64,000 nucleotides of DNA from Inia geoffrensis (GCA_036417435.1 JAZAQT010000616.1:434001-498000), one strand, 5' to 3'; shown: positions 1 to 10,407, counted from the stretch's first letter. Program-made: numbers and translations. The notes: generated from the sequence alone by a model not told the origin.

Positions 1-355
1 ATCCTTCAGCTAAAATATGCATGGAAAACCCAGAATATGGTCCACGAAGTGATCAGGCATAATTTCTAAAACTCATCGCCATTTTCGCCCCCTGATACTC
101 GAGTTCGCCGTTCCAGATGCGATATTAACATTCTCCCCACTTGGAGAGTCAGTGCCTTTGACCTCTTGTTTGGCACAGTTTGCAATTTCTGTGGAAGATG
201 AACAGGAATAAGGAGAACGAATGAGCGGCTAACTCGATGTGTTTGGACGGGCACATTGAACTCTGATTTCCCTACAGAAAGAAGAATTCACCAAAGGCTC
301 AGCGTGCCATGCCGGAACGAGATTAAGGCCTGAAGCAATTCTTCGGATTTGCGGT
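1..355. other. Unassigned 5' segment of the monomer (monomer 1 shown; recurs in all)
   Basis: I recognise no gene or repeat family here. It holds six CpG dinucleotides between 77 and 121, a GAATTC site at 284-289 and a pyrimidine-rich stretch ending in CAG at 275-277. It could be L1 sequence too decayed to recognise, or the non-L1 partner in the original monomer fusion. Confidence 0.5.
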
Positions 356-574
356 CAGCTCACAAGAAAGCGAGTTGAGAAAAGGAGATTTTTGGCACTG
401 TAACTCACAATCCTGCAGAGTTCCAAATGACCCCTATCATCCAAAAATTTATTGAAGGAAGGCTGTGAAGAGGACTTGAACGTGACGCAGAATTGCAGCA
501 AACAGATATCAGGGGGTAGATAAGAATTGCTATGAAATCGTAGGAAAAGAGGCAGCAGTTCGACAGTGATGCAC
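356..574 (+). pseudogene. Possible very diverged L1 ORF2 segment upstream of the MITE
   Basis: Short patches resemble L1 ORF2 in the right order and strand. Examples are ATCCAAAAATTTATTGAAGG near 440 (L1 reads roughly ATCCAAAATATATAAAGAAC), GGACTTGAAC near 472, and CAGATATCAG near 503. In L1 these precede the part recognised downstream of the MITE, so the MITE may have inserted into one continuous L1. The similarity is weak, done by eye from memory, and may partly be chance. It recurs at the same offset in all monomers. Confidence 0.35.
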
Positions 575-646
575 TTGGCCAAAAAGGGCGTATGCGTTTT
601 TTCCTGAATATATTCAGGAAAAAACGCATACGCACTTTTTGGCCAA
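575..646. mobile_element. 72-bp palindromic mariner-like MITE, monomer 1 (one mismatch)
   Basis: Two 36-bp arms abut with no spacer at 610/611. In monomer 1 only position 634 is unpaired. The arm begins TTGGCCAAAAAGGGCG. Cetartiodactyl mariner elements, as I recall them, have ends of the form GGTTGGCCAAAAAGTTCG, and very short palindromic mariner MITEs of about 80 bp (MADE1 type) are known in mammals. The right end here is followed by CC, which also fits. No flanking TA duplication survives. The palindrome sits at monomer start +574 in monomers 1-4 and 8-37 (+572 in monomers 2, 4 and 5; +573 in 6 and 7). Structure is certain; mariner origin is inferred from the termini. Confidence 0.75.
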
Positions 647-655
647 CCAAGCAAG

Positions 656-1172
656 CCTGCAATGGAAATCCGCACTACAAGGAAGTCTCACTTCCCACCG
701 ATCCAAAGAGCCGTCCGAAAAAATTGTAAAATCCAGAGAGGCAGGACAGGCCATGGAGAACCGGCAGCCTTGTTATGCTGATGGACTGGATGTAAACTGC
801 CAACAGCCACTCTGGAGAAGTGGATGGTGTTTCCTGGAACAAAGAGAAAAACAAGCTAGAGAGCCTAGGGCACTTCCACTTATGGTGCTATAGATTCGGA
901 AAATTTAAATGAAAAAGACACAGCCACACCAAAGTTTGGGGCTGCTCTGTGTGCGGGATCCTTGACTATGGTACAACTTTAATAGCCCAGAAAGAGAAAA
1001 ATGGATATAGAAGTTGTGGTACATCCCTACAATGGAATATCACTCAACAATGAAATCAATGGCAACAGACCAGTAGCAGCATAATGAGAGGATTTAGTTA
1101 TGATGATTCTAAGTGAAATAAGTCACACAGAAAAAGAAACATCATAAGATATCACTAATACCGGGAATGTAA
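656..1172 (+). pseudogene. Degraded 3' end of LINE-1 ORF2 (monomer 1 shown; recurs in every monomer)
   Basis: In intact L1, ORF2 encodes an endonuclease and reverse transcriptase; only its C-terminal tail region is present here. Bases 1017-1073 translate as WYIPTMEYHSTMKSMATDQ followed by a stop. This is a recognisable relic of the conserved L1 ORF2 C-terminal motif of the form W(Y/H)IYTMEYYSA(I/M)K. Downstream, at about 1099-1172, the DNA still follows the L1 tail: ATGATTCTAAGTGAAATAAG, then CATCATAAGATATCAC, then the ancestral stop near 1170-1172. Upstream, GGATGTAAACTGCCAACAGCC near 788 and TCTGGAGAAGTGG near 811 match the L1 stretch encoding '...GGNVNWYSHYGE...'-like sequence. Frames are broken throughout, so it is non-functional. 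In monomers 8-37 it lies at monomer start +655 to +1171. Confidence 0.85.
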
Positions 1173-1530
1173 ACACGGCTACGCGTGAGCTGCATTTCAA
1201 AACAAAACAGAGTCTCACATTTACAAAAGAAACTTAGCCTTGCTTAAGGGTAAAGGAGAGTGGGGAGGCTGCATAAAACCAGAGGTTGACATTAGGACAG
1301 ATACCATTCCATAAGCCAAATATTTATTAGACAAGACCTACTCCTCGCTCAACCATATGGACTCAACGCCCCGTATTCAAAACCTAGGAATATACCTGAC
1401 TATGAAGAAAATTAAAACCCATACATTTATAGGTCTCCATAAGAAAATCATTTGTGTACAGCACCATACACACAGCAGTGTCAATAAGCTAAATCCCCTT
1501 ATAAAAATAAATTTGAAAAACAAAACACAA
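1173..1530 (+). mobile_element. LINE-1 3' UTR and A-rich tail (monomer 1 shown; recurs in every monomer)
   Basis: Follows the ORF2 relic without a break and matches the order of landmarks in cetartiodactyl L1 3' UTRs. These are AGTCTCACATTTACAAAAGA, then AAGGGTAAAGGAGAGTGGGG, then ATTAGACAAGACCTACTCC, then TTTGTGTACAGCACCATACA, and a terminal AATAAA with A-rich sequence. The landmarks are from memory of bovine and whale L1 ends. Together with the ORF2 relic this gives an L1 fragment of about 875 bp, truncated at its 5' end in the way usual for L1 insertions or ending at the MITE. Confidence 0.8.
1506..1511 (+). promoter_or_regulatory. AATAAA polyadenylation signal inherited from L1 (monomer 1 shown)
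   Basis: AATAAA followed by an A-rich tail at the end of the L1 fragment. The hexamer is kept in the monomers I checked (for example 13648-13653 in monomer 8), so any + strand transcript of the array would meet a potential poly(A) signal every 1,736 bp. No evidence of use. Confidence 0.45.
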
Positions 1531-1736
1531 GGAATGTGAAATAGAGAGAAATTCTTAAATAAGTCCTTCAGGGCTTGTGAGGAATCTTGGATTTACCACC
1601 TCCACATCCACAGCTGTGGGAGAGATAAGGCTGGACAGTTGGGGCTGATAGTATTGGTGAGGGAATGCAGACCCTTTGAGGTAATGGTGCATGGTTCCCA
1701 TTCCACGGGTCCCAAATCTCCACGTTTAAGGGATTT
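1531..1736. other. Unassigned 3' segment of the monomer (monomer 1 shown; recurs in all)
   Basis: Lies between the L1 tail and the next monomer start. I recognise no family. It joins the unassigned 1-355 segment of the next monomer without a visible junction, so the two form one segment of about 560 bp of unknown origin. Contains the bulk of the monomer 4 private deletion and the junction variant GGATATATCC found at two monomer boundaries. Confidence 0.5.
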
Positions 1737-3470
1737 ATCCTTCAGCTAAAATATGCATGGAAAACCCAGAATATGGTCCACGAAGTGATCAGGCATAATT
1801 TCTAAAACTCATCGCCATTTTCGCCCCCTGGTACTCGAGTTCGCCGTTCCAGATGCGATATTAACATTCTCCCCACTTGGAGAGTCAGTGCCTTTGACCT
1901 CTTGTTTCGCAGTTTGCAATTTCTGTGGAAGATGAACAGGAATAAGGAGAATGAATGAGCGGCTAACTCGATGTGTTTCGACGGGCACATTGAACTCTGA
2001 TTTCCCTACAGGAAGAAGAATTCACCAAAGGCTCAGCGGGCCATGCCGGAACGAGATTAAGGCCTGAAGCAATTCTTCGGGTTTGCGGTCAGCTCACAAG
2101 AAAGCGAGTTGAGAAAAGGAGATTTTTGGCACTGTAACTCACAATCCTGCAGAGTTCCAAATGACCCTTATCATCCAAAAATTTATTGAAGGAAGGCTGT
2201 GAAGAGGCCTTGAACGCGACGCAGAATTGCAGAAAACAGATATCAGGGGCTAGATAAGAATTGCTCTGAAAGCGTAGGAAAAGAGGCAGCAGTTCGACAG
2301 TGATGCACTTGGCCAAAAGGGGCGTAAGCGTTTTTTCCTGAATATATTCAGGAAAAGACGCATACACCCTTTTTGGCCAACCAAGCAAGCCTGCAATGGA
2401 AATCCCCACTACAAGGAAGTCTCACTTCCCACCGATCCAAAGGGCCCTCCGAAAAAAGTGTAAAATCCAGAGAGGCAGGACAGGCCATGGAGAACTGGCA
2501 GCCTTGTTATGCTGATGGGCGGGATGTAAATTGCCAACAGCCACTCTGGAGAAGTGGATGGTGTTTCCTGGAACAAAGAAAAAACCAAGCTAGAGAGCCT
2601 AGGGCACTTCCACTTATGGTGCTATAGATTCGGAAAATTTAAATGAAAAAGACACAGCCACACCAAAGTTTGGGGCTGCTCTGTGTACGGGATCCTTGAC
2701 TATGGTACAACTTTAATAGCCGAGAAAGAGAAAAATGGATATAGAAGTTGTGGTACATCCCTACAATGGAATATCACTCAACAATGTAATCAATGGCAAC
2801 AGACCAGTAGCAGCATAATGAGAGGATTTAGTTATGATGATTCTAAGTGAAATAAGTCACACAGAAAAAGAAACATCATAAGATATCACTAATACCGGGA
2901 ATGTAAACACGGCTACGCGTGAGCTGCATTTCAAAACAAAACAGAGTCTCACATTTACAAAAGAAACTTATGCTTGCTTAAGGGGAAAGGAGAGTGGGGA
3001 GGCTGCATAAAACCAGAGGTTCACATTAGGACAGATACCATTCCATAAGCCAAATATATATTAGACAAGACCTACTCCTTGCTGAACCAAGTGGACTCAA
3101 CACCCCGTATTCAAAACCTAGGAATATGCCTGACTATGAAGAAAATTAAAACTCATACATTTATAGGTCTCCATAAGAAAATCATTTGTGTACAGTACCA
3201 TACACACAGCAGTGTCAATAAGCTAAATCCCCTTATAAAAATAAATTTGAAAAAGGAAACACAAGGAATGTCAAATAGAGAGAAATTCTTAAATAAGTCC
3301 TTCAGGGCTTGTGAGGAATCTTGGATTTACCACCTCTACATCCACAGCTGGGGGAGAGATAAGGCTGGACACTTGGGGCTGATACTATTGGTGAGGGAAT
3401 GCAGACCCTTTGAGGTAATGGTGCATGGTTCCCATTCCACGGGTCCCAAATCTCCACGTTTAAGGGATTT
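1737..3470. repeat. Satellite monomer 2 (1,734 bp)
   Basis: Carries a 2-bp deletion near 1905 (TGTTTCGCAG for TGTTTGGCACAG), shared only with monomers 4 and 5. Its palindrome has four arm mismatches. It is most like monomer 5. Confidence 0.95.
2309..2380. mobile_element. Palindromic MITE copy, monomer 2 (imperfect)
   Basis: Same element with four mismatched pairs between the arms, the weakest palindrome in the window. The identical mismatches recur in monomer 5. Confidence 0.75.
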
Positions 3471-5206
3471 ATCCTTCAGCTAAAATATGCATGGAAAACC
3501 CAGAATATGGTCCACGAAGTGATCAGGCATAATTTCTAAAACTCATCGCCATTTTCGCCCCCTGATACTCGAGTTCGCCGTTCCAGATGCGATATTAACA
3601 TTCTCCCCACTTGGAGAGTCAGTGCCTTTGACCTCTTGTTTGGCACAGTTTGCAATTTCTGTGGAAGATGAACAGGAATAAGGAGAACGAATGAGCGGCT
3701 AACTCGATGTGTTTGGACGGGCACATTGAACTCTGATTTCCCTACAGAAAGAAGAATTCACCAAAGGCTCAGCGTGCCATGCCGGAACGAGATTAAGGCC
3801 TGAAGCAATTCTTCGGATTTGCGGTCAGCTCACAAGAAAGCGAGTTGAGAAAAGGAGATTTTTGGCACTGTAACTCACAATCCTGCAGAGTTCCAAATGA
3901 CCCCTATCATCCAAAAATTTATTGAAGGAAGGCTGTGAAGAGGACTTGAACGTGACGCAGAATTGCAGCAAACAGATATCAGGGGGTAGATAAGAATTGC
4001 TATGAAATCGTAGGAAAAGAGGCAGCAGTTCGACAGTGATGCACTTGGCCAAAAAGGGCGTATGCGTTTTTTCCTGAATATATTCAGGAAAAAACGCATA
4101 CGCCCTTTTTGGCCAACCAAGCAAGCCTGCAATGGAAATCCGCACTACAAGGAAGTCTCACTTCCCACCGATCCAAAGAGCCGTCCGAAAAAATTGTAAA
4201 ATCCAGAGAGGCAGGACAGGCCATGGAGAACCGGCAGCCTTGTTATGCTGATGGACTGGATGTAAACTGCCAACAGCCACTCTGGAGAAGTGGATGGTGT
4301 TTCCTGGAACAAAGAGAAAAACAAGCTAGAGAGCCTAGGGCACTTCCACTTATGGTGCTATAGATTCGGAAAATTTAAATGAAAAAGACACAGCCACACC
4401 AAAGTTTGGGGCTGCTCTGTGTGCGGGATCCTTGACTATGGTACAACTTTAATAGCCCAGAAAGAGAAAAATGGATATAGAAGTTGTGGTACATCCCTAC
4501 AATGGAATATCACTCAACAATGAAATCAATGGCAACAGACCAGTAGCAGCATAATGAGAGGATTTAGTTATGATGATTCTAAGTGAAATAAGTCACACAG
4601 AAAAAGAAACATCATAAGATATCACTAATACCGGGAATGTAAACACGGCTACGCGTGAGCTGCATTTCAAAACAAAACAGAGTCTCACATTTACAAAAGA
4701 AACTTAGCCTTGCTTAAGGGTAAAGGAGAGTGGGGAGGCTGCATAAAACCAGAGGTTGACATTAGGACAGATACCATTCCATAAGCCAAATATTTATTAG
4801 ACAAGACCTACTCCTCGCTCAACCATATGGACTCAACGCCCCGTATTCAAAACCTAGGAATATACCTGACTATGAAGAAAATTAAAACCCATACATTTAT
4901 AGGTCTCCATAAGAAAATCATTTGTGTACAGCACCATACACACAGCAGTGTCAATAAGCTAAATCCCCTTATAAAAATAAATTTGAAAAACAAAACACAA
5001 GGAATGTGAAATAGAGAGAAATTCTTAAATAAGTCCTTCAGGGCTTGTGAGGAATCTTGGATTTACCACCTCCACATCCACAGCTGTGGGAGAGATAAGG
5101 CTGGACAGTTGGGGCTGATAGTATTGGTGAGGGAATGCAGACCCTTTGAGGTAATGGTGCATGGTTCCCATTCCACGGGTCCCAAATCTCCACGTTTAAG
5201 GGATTT
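3471..5206. repeat. Satellite monomer 3 (1,736 bp)
   Basis: Near-perfect duplicate of monomer 1, although the monomer between them is clearly different. The palindrome is perfect here. Confidence 0.95.
4045..4116. mobile_element. Palindromic MITE copy, monomer 3 (perfect)
   Basis: All 36 pairs match with no spacer. The same perfect form is found in monomers 4, 7-11, 13-20, 22, 26, 29, 30, 32, 33 and 36. Confidence 0.78.
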
Positions 5207-6939
5207 ATCCTTCAGCTAAAATATGCATGGAAAACCCAGAATATGGTCCACGAAGTGATCAGGCATAATTTCTAAAACTCATCGCCATTTTCGCCCCCTG
5301 GTACTCGAGTTCGCCGTTCCAGATGCGATATTAACATTCTCCCCACTTGGAGAGTCAGTGCCTTTGACCTCTTGTTTCGCAGTTTGCAATTTCTGTGGAA
5401 GATGAACAGGAATAAGGAGAATGAATGAGCGGCTAACTCGATGTGTTTCGACGGGCACATTGAACTCTGATTTCCCTACAGGAAGAAGAATTCACCAAAG
5501 GCTCAGCGGGCCATGCCGGAACGAGATTAAGGCCTGAAGCAATTCTTCGGGTTTGCGGTCAGCTCACAAGAAAGCGAGTTGAGAAAAGGAGATTTTTGGC
5601 ACTGTAACTCACAATCCTGCAGAGTTCCAAATGACCCCTATCATCCAAAAATTTATTGAAGGAAGGCTGTGAAGAGGACTTGAACGTGACGCAGAATTGC
5701 AGCAAACAGATATCAGGGGGTAGATAAGAATTGCTATGAAATCGTAGGAAAAGAGGCAGCAGTTCGACAGTGATGCACTTGGCCAAAAAGGGCGTATGCG
5801 TTTTTTCCTGAATATATTCAGGAAAAAACGCATACGCCCTTTTTGGCCAACCAAGCAAGCCTGCAATGGAAATCCGCACTACAAGGAAGTCTCACTTCCC
5901 ACCGATCCAAAGAGCCGTCCGAAAAAATTGTAAAATCCAGAGAGGCAGGACAGGCCATGGAGAACCGGCAGCCTTGTTATGCTGATGGACTGGATGTAAA
6001 CTGCCAACAGCCACTCTGGAGAAGTGGATGGTGTTTCCTGGAACAAAGAGAAAAACAAGCTAGAGAGCCTAGGGCACTTCCACTTATGGTGCTATAGATT
6101 CGGAAAATTTAAATGAAAAAGACACAGCCACACCAAAGTTTGGGGCTGCTCTGTGTGCGGGATCCTTGACTATGGTACAACTTTAATAGCCCAGAAAGAG
6201 AAAAATGGATATAGAAGTTGTGGTACATCCCTACAATGGAATATCACTCAACAATGAAATCAATGGCAACAGACCAGTAGCAGCATAATGAGAGGATTTA
6301 GTTATGATGATTCTAAGTGAAATAAGTCACACAGAAAAAGAAACATCATAAGATATCACTAATACCGGGAAGGTAAACACGGCTACGTGTGAACTGCATT
6401 ACAAAACACAACAGAGTCTCACATTTACAAAAGAAACTTAGGCTTGCTTAAGGGGAAAGGAGAGTTGGGAGGCTGCATAAAACCAGAGGTTGCCATTAGG
6501 ACAGATACCATTCCATAAGCCAAATATATATTAGACAAGACCTACTCCTTGCTCAACCAAATGGACTCAACACCCCGTATTCAAAACCTAGGAATATACC
6601 TGACTATGAAGAATATTAAAACCCATACATTTATAGGTCTCCATAAGAAAATCATTTGTGTACAGCAGGATACACACAGCAGTGTCAATAAGCTAAATCC
6701 CCTTATAAAAATAAATTTGAAAAAGAAAACACAAGGGCTGTCAAATAGAGAGAAATTCTTAAATAAGTCCTTCAAGGCTTGTGAGGAATCTTGGATTTAC
6801 CACCTCTACATCCACAGCTGTGGGAGAGATAAGGCTGGACACTGGGGCTGATACTATTGGTGAGGGAATGCAGACCCTTTGAGGTAATGGTGCATGGTTC
6901 CCATTCCACGGGTCCCAAATCTCCATGTTTAAGGGATTT
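5207..6939. repeat. Satellite monomer 4 (1,733 bp), mosaic
   Basis: Three-part mosaic. The first part matches monomer 2, including its 2-bp deletion. The part from about 5637 matches monomers 1 and 3. From about 6371 it has states otherwise seen only from monomer 7 on (TACGTGTGAACTGCATTAC). A private 1-bp deletion lies near 6840 (GGACACTGGGG). Confidence 0.94.
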
Positions 6940-8673
6940 ATCCTTCAGCTAAAATATGCATGGAAAACCCAGAATATGGTCCACGAAGTGATCAGGCATA
7001 ATTTCTAAAACTCATCGCCATTTTCGCCCCCTGGTACTCGAGTTCGCCGTTCCAGATGCGATATTAACATTCTCCCCACTTGGAGAGTCAGTGCCTTTGA
7101 CCTCTTGTTTCGCAGTTTGCAATTTCTGTGGAAGATGAACAGGAATAAGGAGAACGAATGAGCGGCTAACTCGATGTGTTTCGACGGGCACATTGAACTC
7201 TGATTTCCCTACAGGAAGAAGAATTCACCAAAGGCTCAGCGGGCCATGCCGGAACGAGATTTAGGCCTGAAGCAATTCTTCGGGTTTGCGGTCAGCTCAC
7301 AAGAAAGCGAGTTGAGAAAAGGAGATTTTTGGCACTGTAACTCACAATCCTGCAGAGTTCCAAATGACCCCTATCATTCAAAAATTTATTGAAGGAAGGC
7401 TGTGAAGAGGCCTTGAACGCGACGCAGAATTGCACAAAACAGATATCAGGGGCTAGATAAGAATTGCTCTGAAAGCGTAGGAAAAGAGGCAGCAGTTCGA
7501 CAGTGATGCACTTGGCCAAAAGGGGCGTAAGCGTTTTTTCCTGAATATATTCAGGAAAAGACGCATACACCCTTTTTGGCCAACCAAGCAAGCCTGCAAT
7601 GGAAATCCGCACTACAAGGAAGTCTCACTTCCCACCGATCCAAAGGGCCCTCCGAAAAAAGTGTAAAATCCAGAGAGGCAGGACAGGCCATGGAGAACTG
7701 GCAGCCTTGTTATGCTGATGGGCGGGATGTAAATTGCCAACAGCCACTCTGGAGAAGTGGATGGTGTTTCCTGGAACAAAGAAAAAACCAAGCTAGAGAG
7801 CCTAGGGCACTTCCACTTATGGTGCTATAGATTCGGAAAATTTAAATGAAAAAGACACAGCCACACCAAAGTTTGGGGCTGCTCTGTGTACGGGATCCTT
7901 GACTATGGTACAACTTTAATAGCCGAGAAAGAGAAAAATGGATATAGAAGTTGTGGTACATCCCTACAATGGAATATCACTCAACAATGTAATCAATGGC
8001 AACAGACCAGTAGCAGCATAATGAGAGGATTTAGTTATGATGATTCTAAGTGAAATAAGTCACACAGAAAAAGAAACATCATAAGATATCACTAATACCG
8101 GGAATGTAAACACGGCTACGCGTGAGCTGCATTTCAAAACAAAACAGAGTCTCACATTTACAAAAGAAACTTAGGCTTGCTTAAGGATAAAGGAGAGTGG
8201 GGAGGATGCATAAAACCAGAGGTTGACATTAGGACAGATACCATTCCATAAACCAAATATGTATTAGACAAGACCTACTCCTTGCTCAACGAAATGGACT
8301 CAACACCCCGTATTGAAAACCTAGGAATATGCCTGACTATGAAGAAAATTAAAACCCATACATTTATAGGTCTCCATAAGAAAATCATTTGTGTACAGCA
8401 GCATACACACAGCAGTGTCAATAAGCTAAATCCCCTTATAAAAATAAATTTGAAAAAGAAAACACAAGGAATGTCAAATAGAGAGAAATTCTTAAATAAG
8501 TCCTTCAGGGCTTGTGAGGAATCTTGGATTTACCACCTCTACATCCACAGCTGTGGGAGAGATAAGGCTGGACACTTGGGCCTGATACTATTGTTGAGGG
8601 AATGCAGACCCTTTGAGGTAATGGTGCATGGTTCCCATTGCACAGGTCCCAAATCTCCACGTTTAAGGGATTT
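6940..8673. repeat. Satellite monomer 5 (1,734 bp)
   Basis: Close relative of monomer 2: same 2-bp deletion and the same four palindrome mismatches. Preceded by the private variant CTCCATGTTT near 6921. Confidence 0.95.
7512..7583. mobile_element. Palindromic MITE copy, monomer 5 (imperfect)
   Basis: Same four mismatches as monomer 2, which supports common descent of monomers 2 and 5. Confidence 0.75.
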
Positions 8674-10407
8674 ATCCTTCAGCTAAAATATGCATGGAAA
8701 ACCCAGAATATGGTCCACGAAGTTACCAGGCAAAATTTTAAAACTCATCGCCATTTTCGCCGCCTGGTACTCGAGTTCGCCATTCCAGATGCGATATTAA
8801 CATTCTCCCCACTTGGAGAGTCAGTGCCTTTGACCTCTTGTTTGGCACAGTTTGCAATTTCTGTGGAAGATGAACAGGAATAAGGAGAACCAATGAGCGG
8901 CTAACTCGATGTGTTTGGACGGGCACATTGAACTCTGATTTCCCTACAGGAAGAAGAATTCACCAAAGGCTCAGCATGCCATGCCGGAACGAGATTAGGG
9001 ACTGAAGCAATTCTTCGGGTTTGCGGTCAGCTCACAAGAAAGCGAGTTGAGAAAAGGAGATTTTTGGCACTGTAACTCACAATCCTGCAGAGTTCCAAAT
9101 GACCCCTCTCATCCAAAAATTTATTGAAGGAAGGCTGTGAAGAGGACTTGAACGCGACGCAGAATTGCAGAAAACAGATATCAGGGGTTAGATAAGAATT
9201 GCTCTGAAAGCGTAGGAAAAGAGGCAGCAGTTCGACAGTGATGCACTTGGCCAAAAAGGGCGTATGCGTTTTTTCCTGAATATATTTAGGAAAAAACGCA
9301 TACGCCCTTTTTGGCCAACCAAGCAAGCCTGCAATGGAAATCCGCACTACAAGAAGCCTCACTGCCCACCGATCCAAAGGGCCGTCCGAAAAAAGTGTAA
9401 AATCCAGAGAGGTAGGACAGGCCATGGAGAACCGGCAGCCTTTTTATGCTGATGGGCGGGATGTAAATTGCCAACAGCCACTCTGGAGAAGTGGATGGTG
9501 TTTCCTGGAACAAAGAAAAAACCAAGCTAGAGAGCCTAGGGCACTTCCACATAAGGTGCTATAGATTCGGAAAATTTAAATGAAAAAGACACAGCCACAC
9601 CAAAGTTTGGGGCTGCTCTGTGTACGGCATCCTTGACTATGGTACAACTTTAATAGCCGAGAAAGAGAAAAATGGATATAGAAGTTGTGGTACATCCCTA
9701 CAATGGAATATCACTCAACAATGAAATCAATGGCAACAGACCAGTAGCAGCATAATGAGAGGATTTAGTTATGATGATTCTAAGTGAAATAAGTCACACA
9801 GAAAAAGAAACATCATAAGATATCACTAATACCGGGAATGTAAACACGGCTACGCGTGAGCTGCATTTCAAAACAAAACAGAGTCTCACATTTACAAAAG
9901 AAACTTAGGCTTGCTTAAGGGTAAAGGAGAGTGGGGAGGCTGCATAAAACCAGAGGTTGACATTAGGACAGATACCATTCCATAAGCCAAATATATATTA
10001 GACAAGACCTACTCCTTGCTCAACCAAATGGACTCAACAACCCGTATTGAAAACCTAGGAATATGCCTGACTATGAAGAAAATTAAAACCCATACATTTA
10101 TAGGTCTCCATAAGAAAATCATTTGTGTACAGCAGCATACACACAGCAGTGTCAATAAGCTAAATCCCCTTATAAAAATAAATTTTAAAAAGAAAACACA
10201 AGGAATGTCAAATAGAGAGAAATTCTTAAATAAGTCCTTCAGGGCTTGTAAGGAATCTTGGGTTTACCACCTCTACATCCACAGCTGTGGGAGAGATAAG
10301 GCTGGACACTTGGGCCTGATACTATTGGTGAGGGAATGCAGACTCTTTGAGGTAATGGTGCATGGTTCCCATTGCACAGGTCCCAAATCTCTACGTTTAA
10401 GGGATTT
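8674..10407. repeat. Satellite monomer 6 (1,734 bp)
   Basis: Shares AGGCAAAATTTTAAAACTC with monomer 7 only. Private changes include ACAAGAAGCCTCACTGCCC near 9350 (a 1-bp loss plus substitutions) and ACGGCATCC near 9624, which destroys a GGATCC site. One mismatch in the palindrome at 9287. Confidence 0.95.
9247..9318. mobile_element. Palindromic MITE copy, monomer 6 (one mismatch)
   Basis: Single mismatch at 9287 (T for C), five bases right of the centre. Confidence 0.75.

Larger units (their letters stand above)
1..1736. repeat. Satellite monomer 1 (1,736 bp, reference unit)
   Basis: Almost identical to monomer 3. The one difference I noticed is A at 634 in the right arm of the palindrome (C in monomer 3). 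It shares left-flank states with monomer 3, such as GCTATGAAATCG near 530 and GATGGACTGGATG near 779. Confidence 0.95.

Noticed and set aside
219..270. tRNA or SINE-like segment around GAGCGGCTAACTCGATGTG
   Set aside because: No A-box/B-box pair with proper spacing and no cloverleaf could be drawn.
575..646. Rho-independent terminator or pre-miRNA hairpin
   Set aside because: The stem is a zero-loop, 36-bp perfect palindrome in mammalian satellite DNA. It lacks a miRNA-like loop, and bacterial terminator logic does not apply.
355..675. Minus-strand open frame of 106 codons present once in nearly every monomer
   Set aside because: It lies antisense to L1 relics and across the palindrome, has no recognisable domain, and recurs only because the satellite does. 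In monomer 6 and monomer 20 its ends shift through single-base changes, and substitutions are not biased to silent sites by eye.
639..893. Plus-strand frame of 84 codons (98 in the palindrome G variants) in every monomer
   Set aside because: It overlaps the palindrome and the degraded L1 ORF2 in an arbitrary frame. The change from 84 to 98 codons follows a single T to G change creating an upstream ATG. No protein family recognised.
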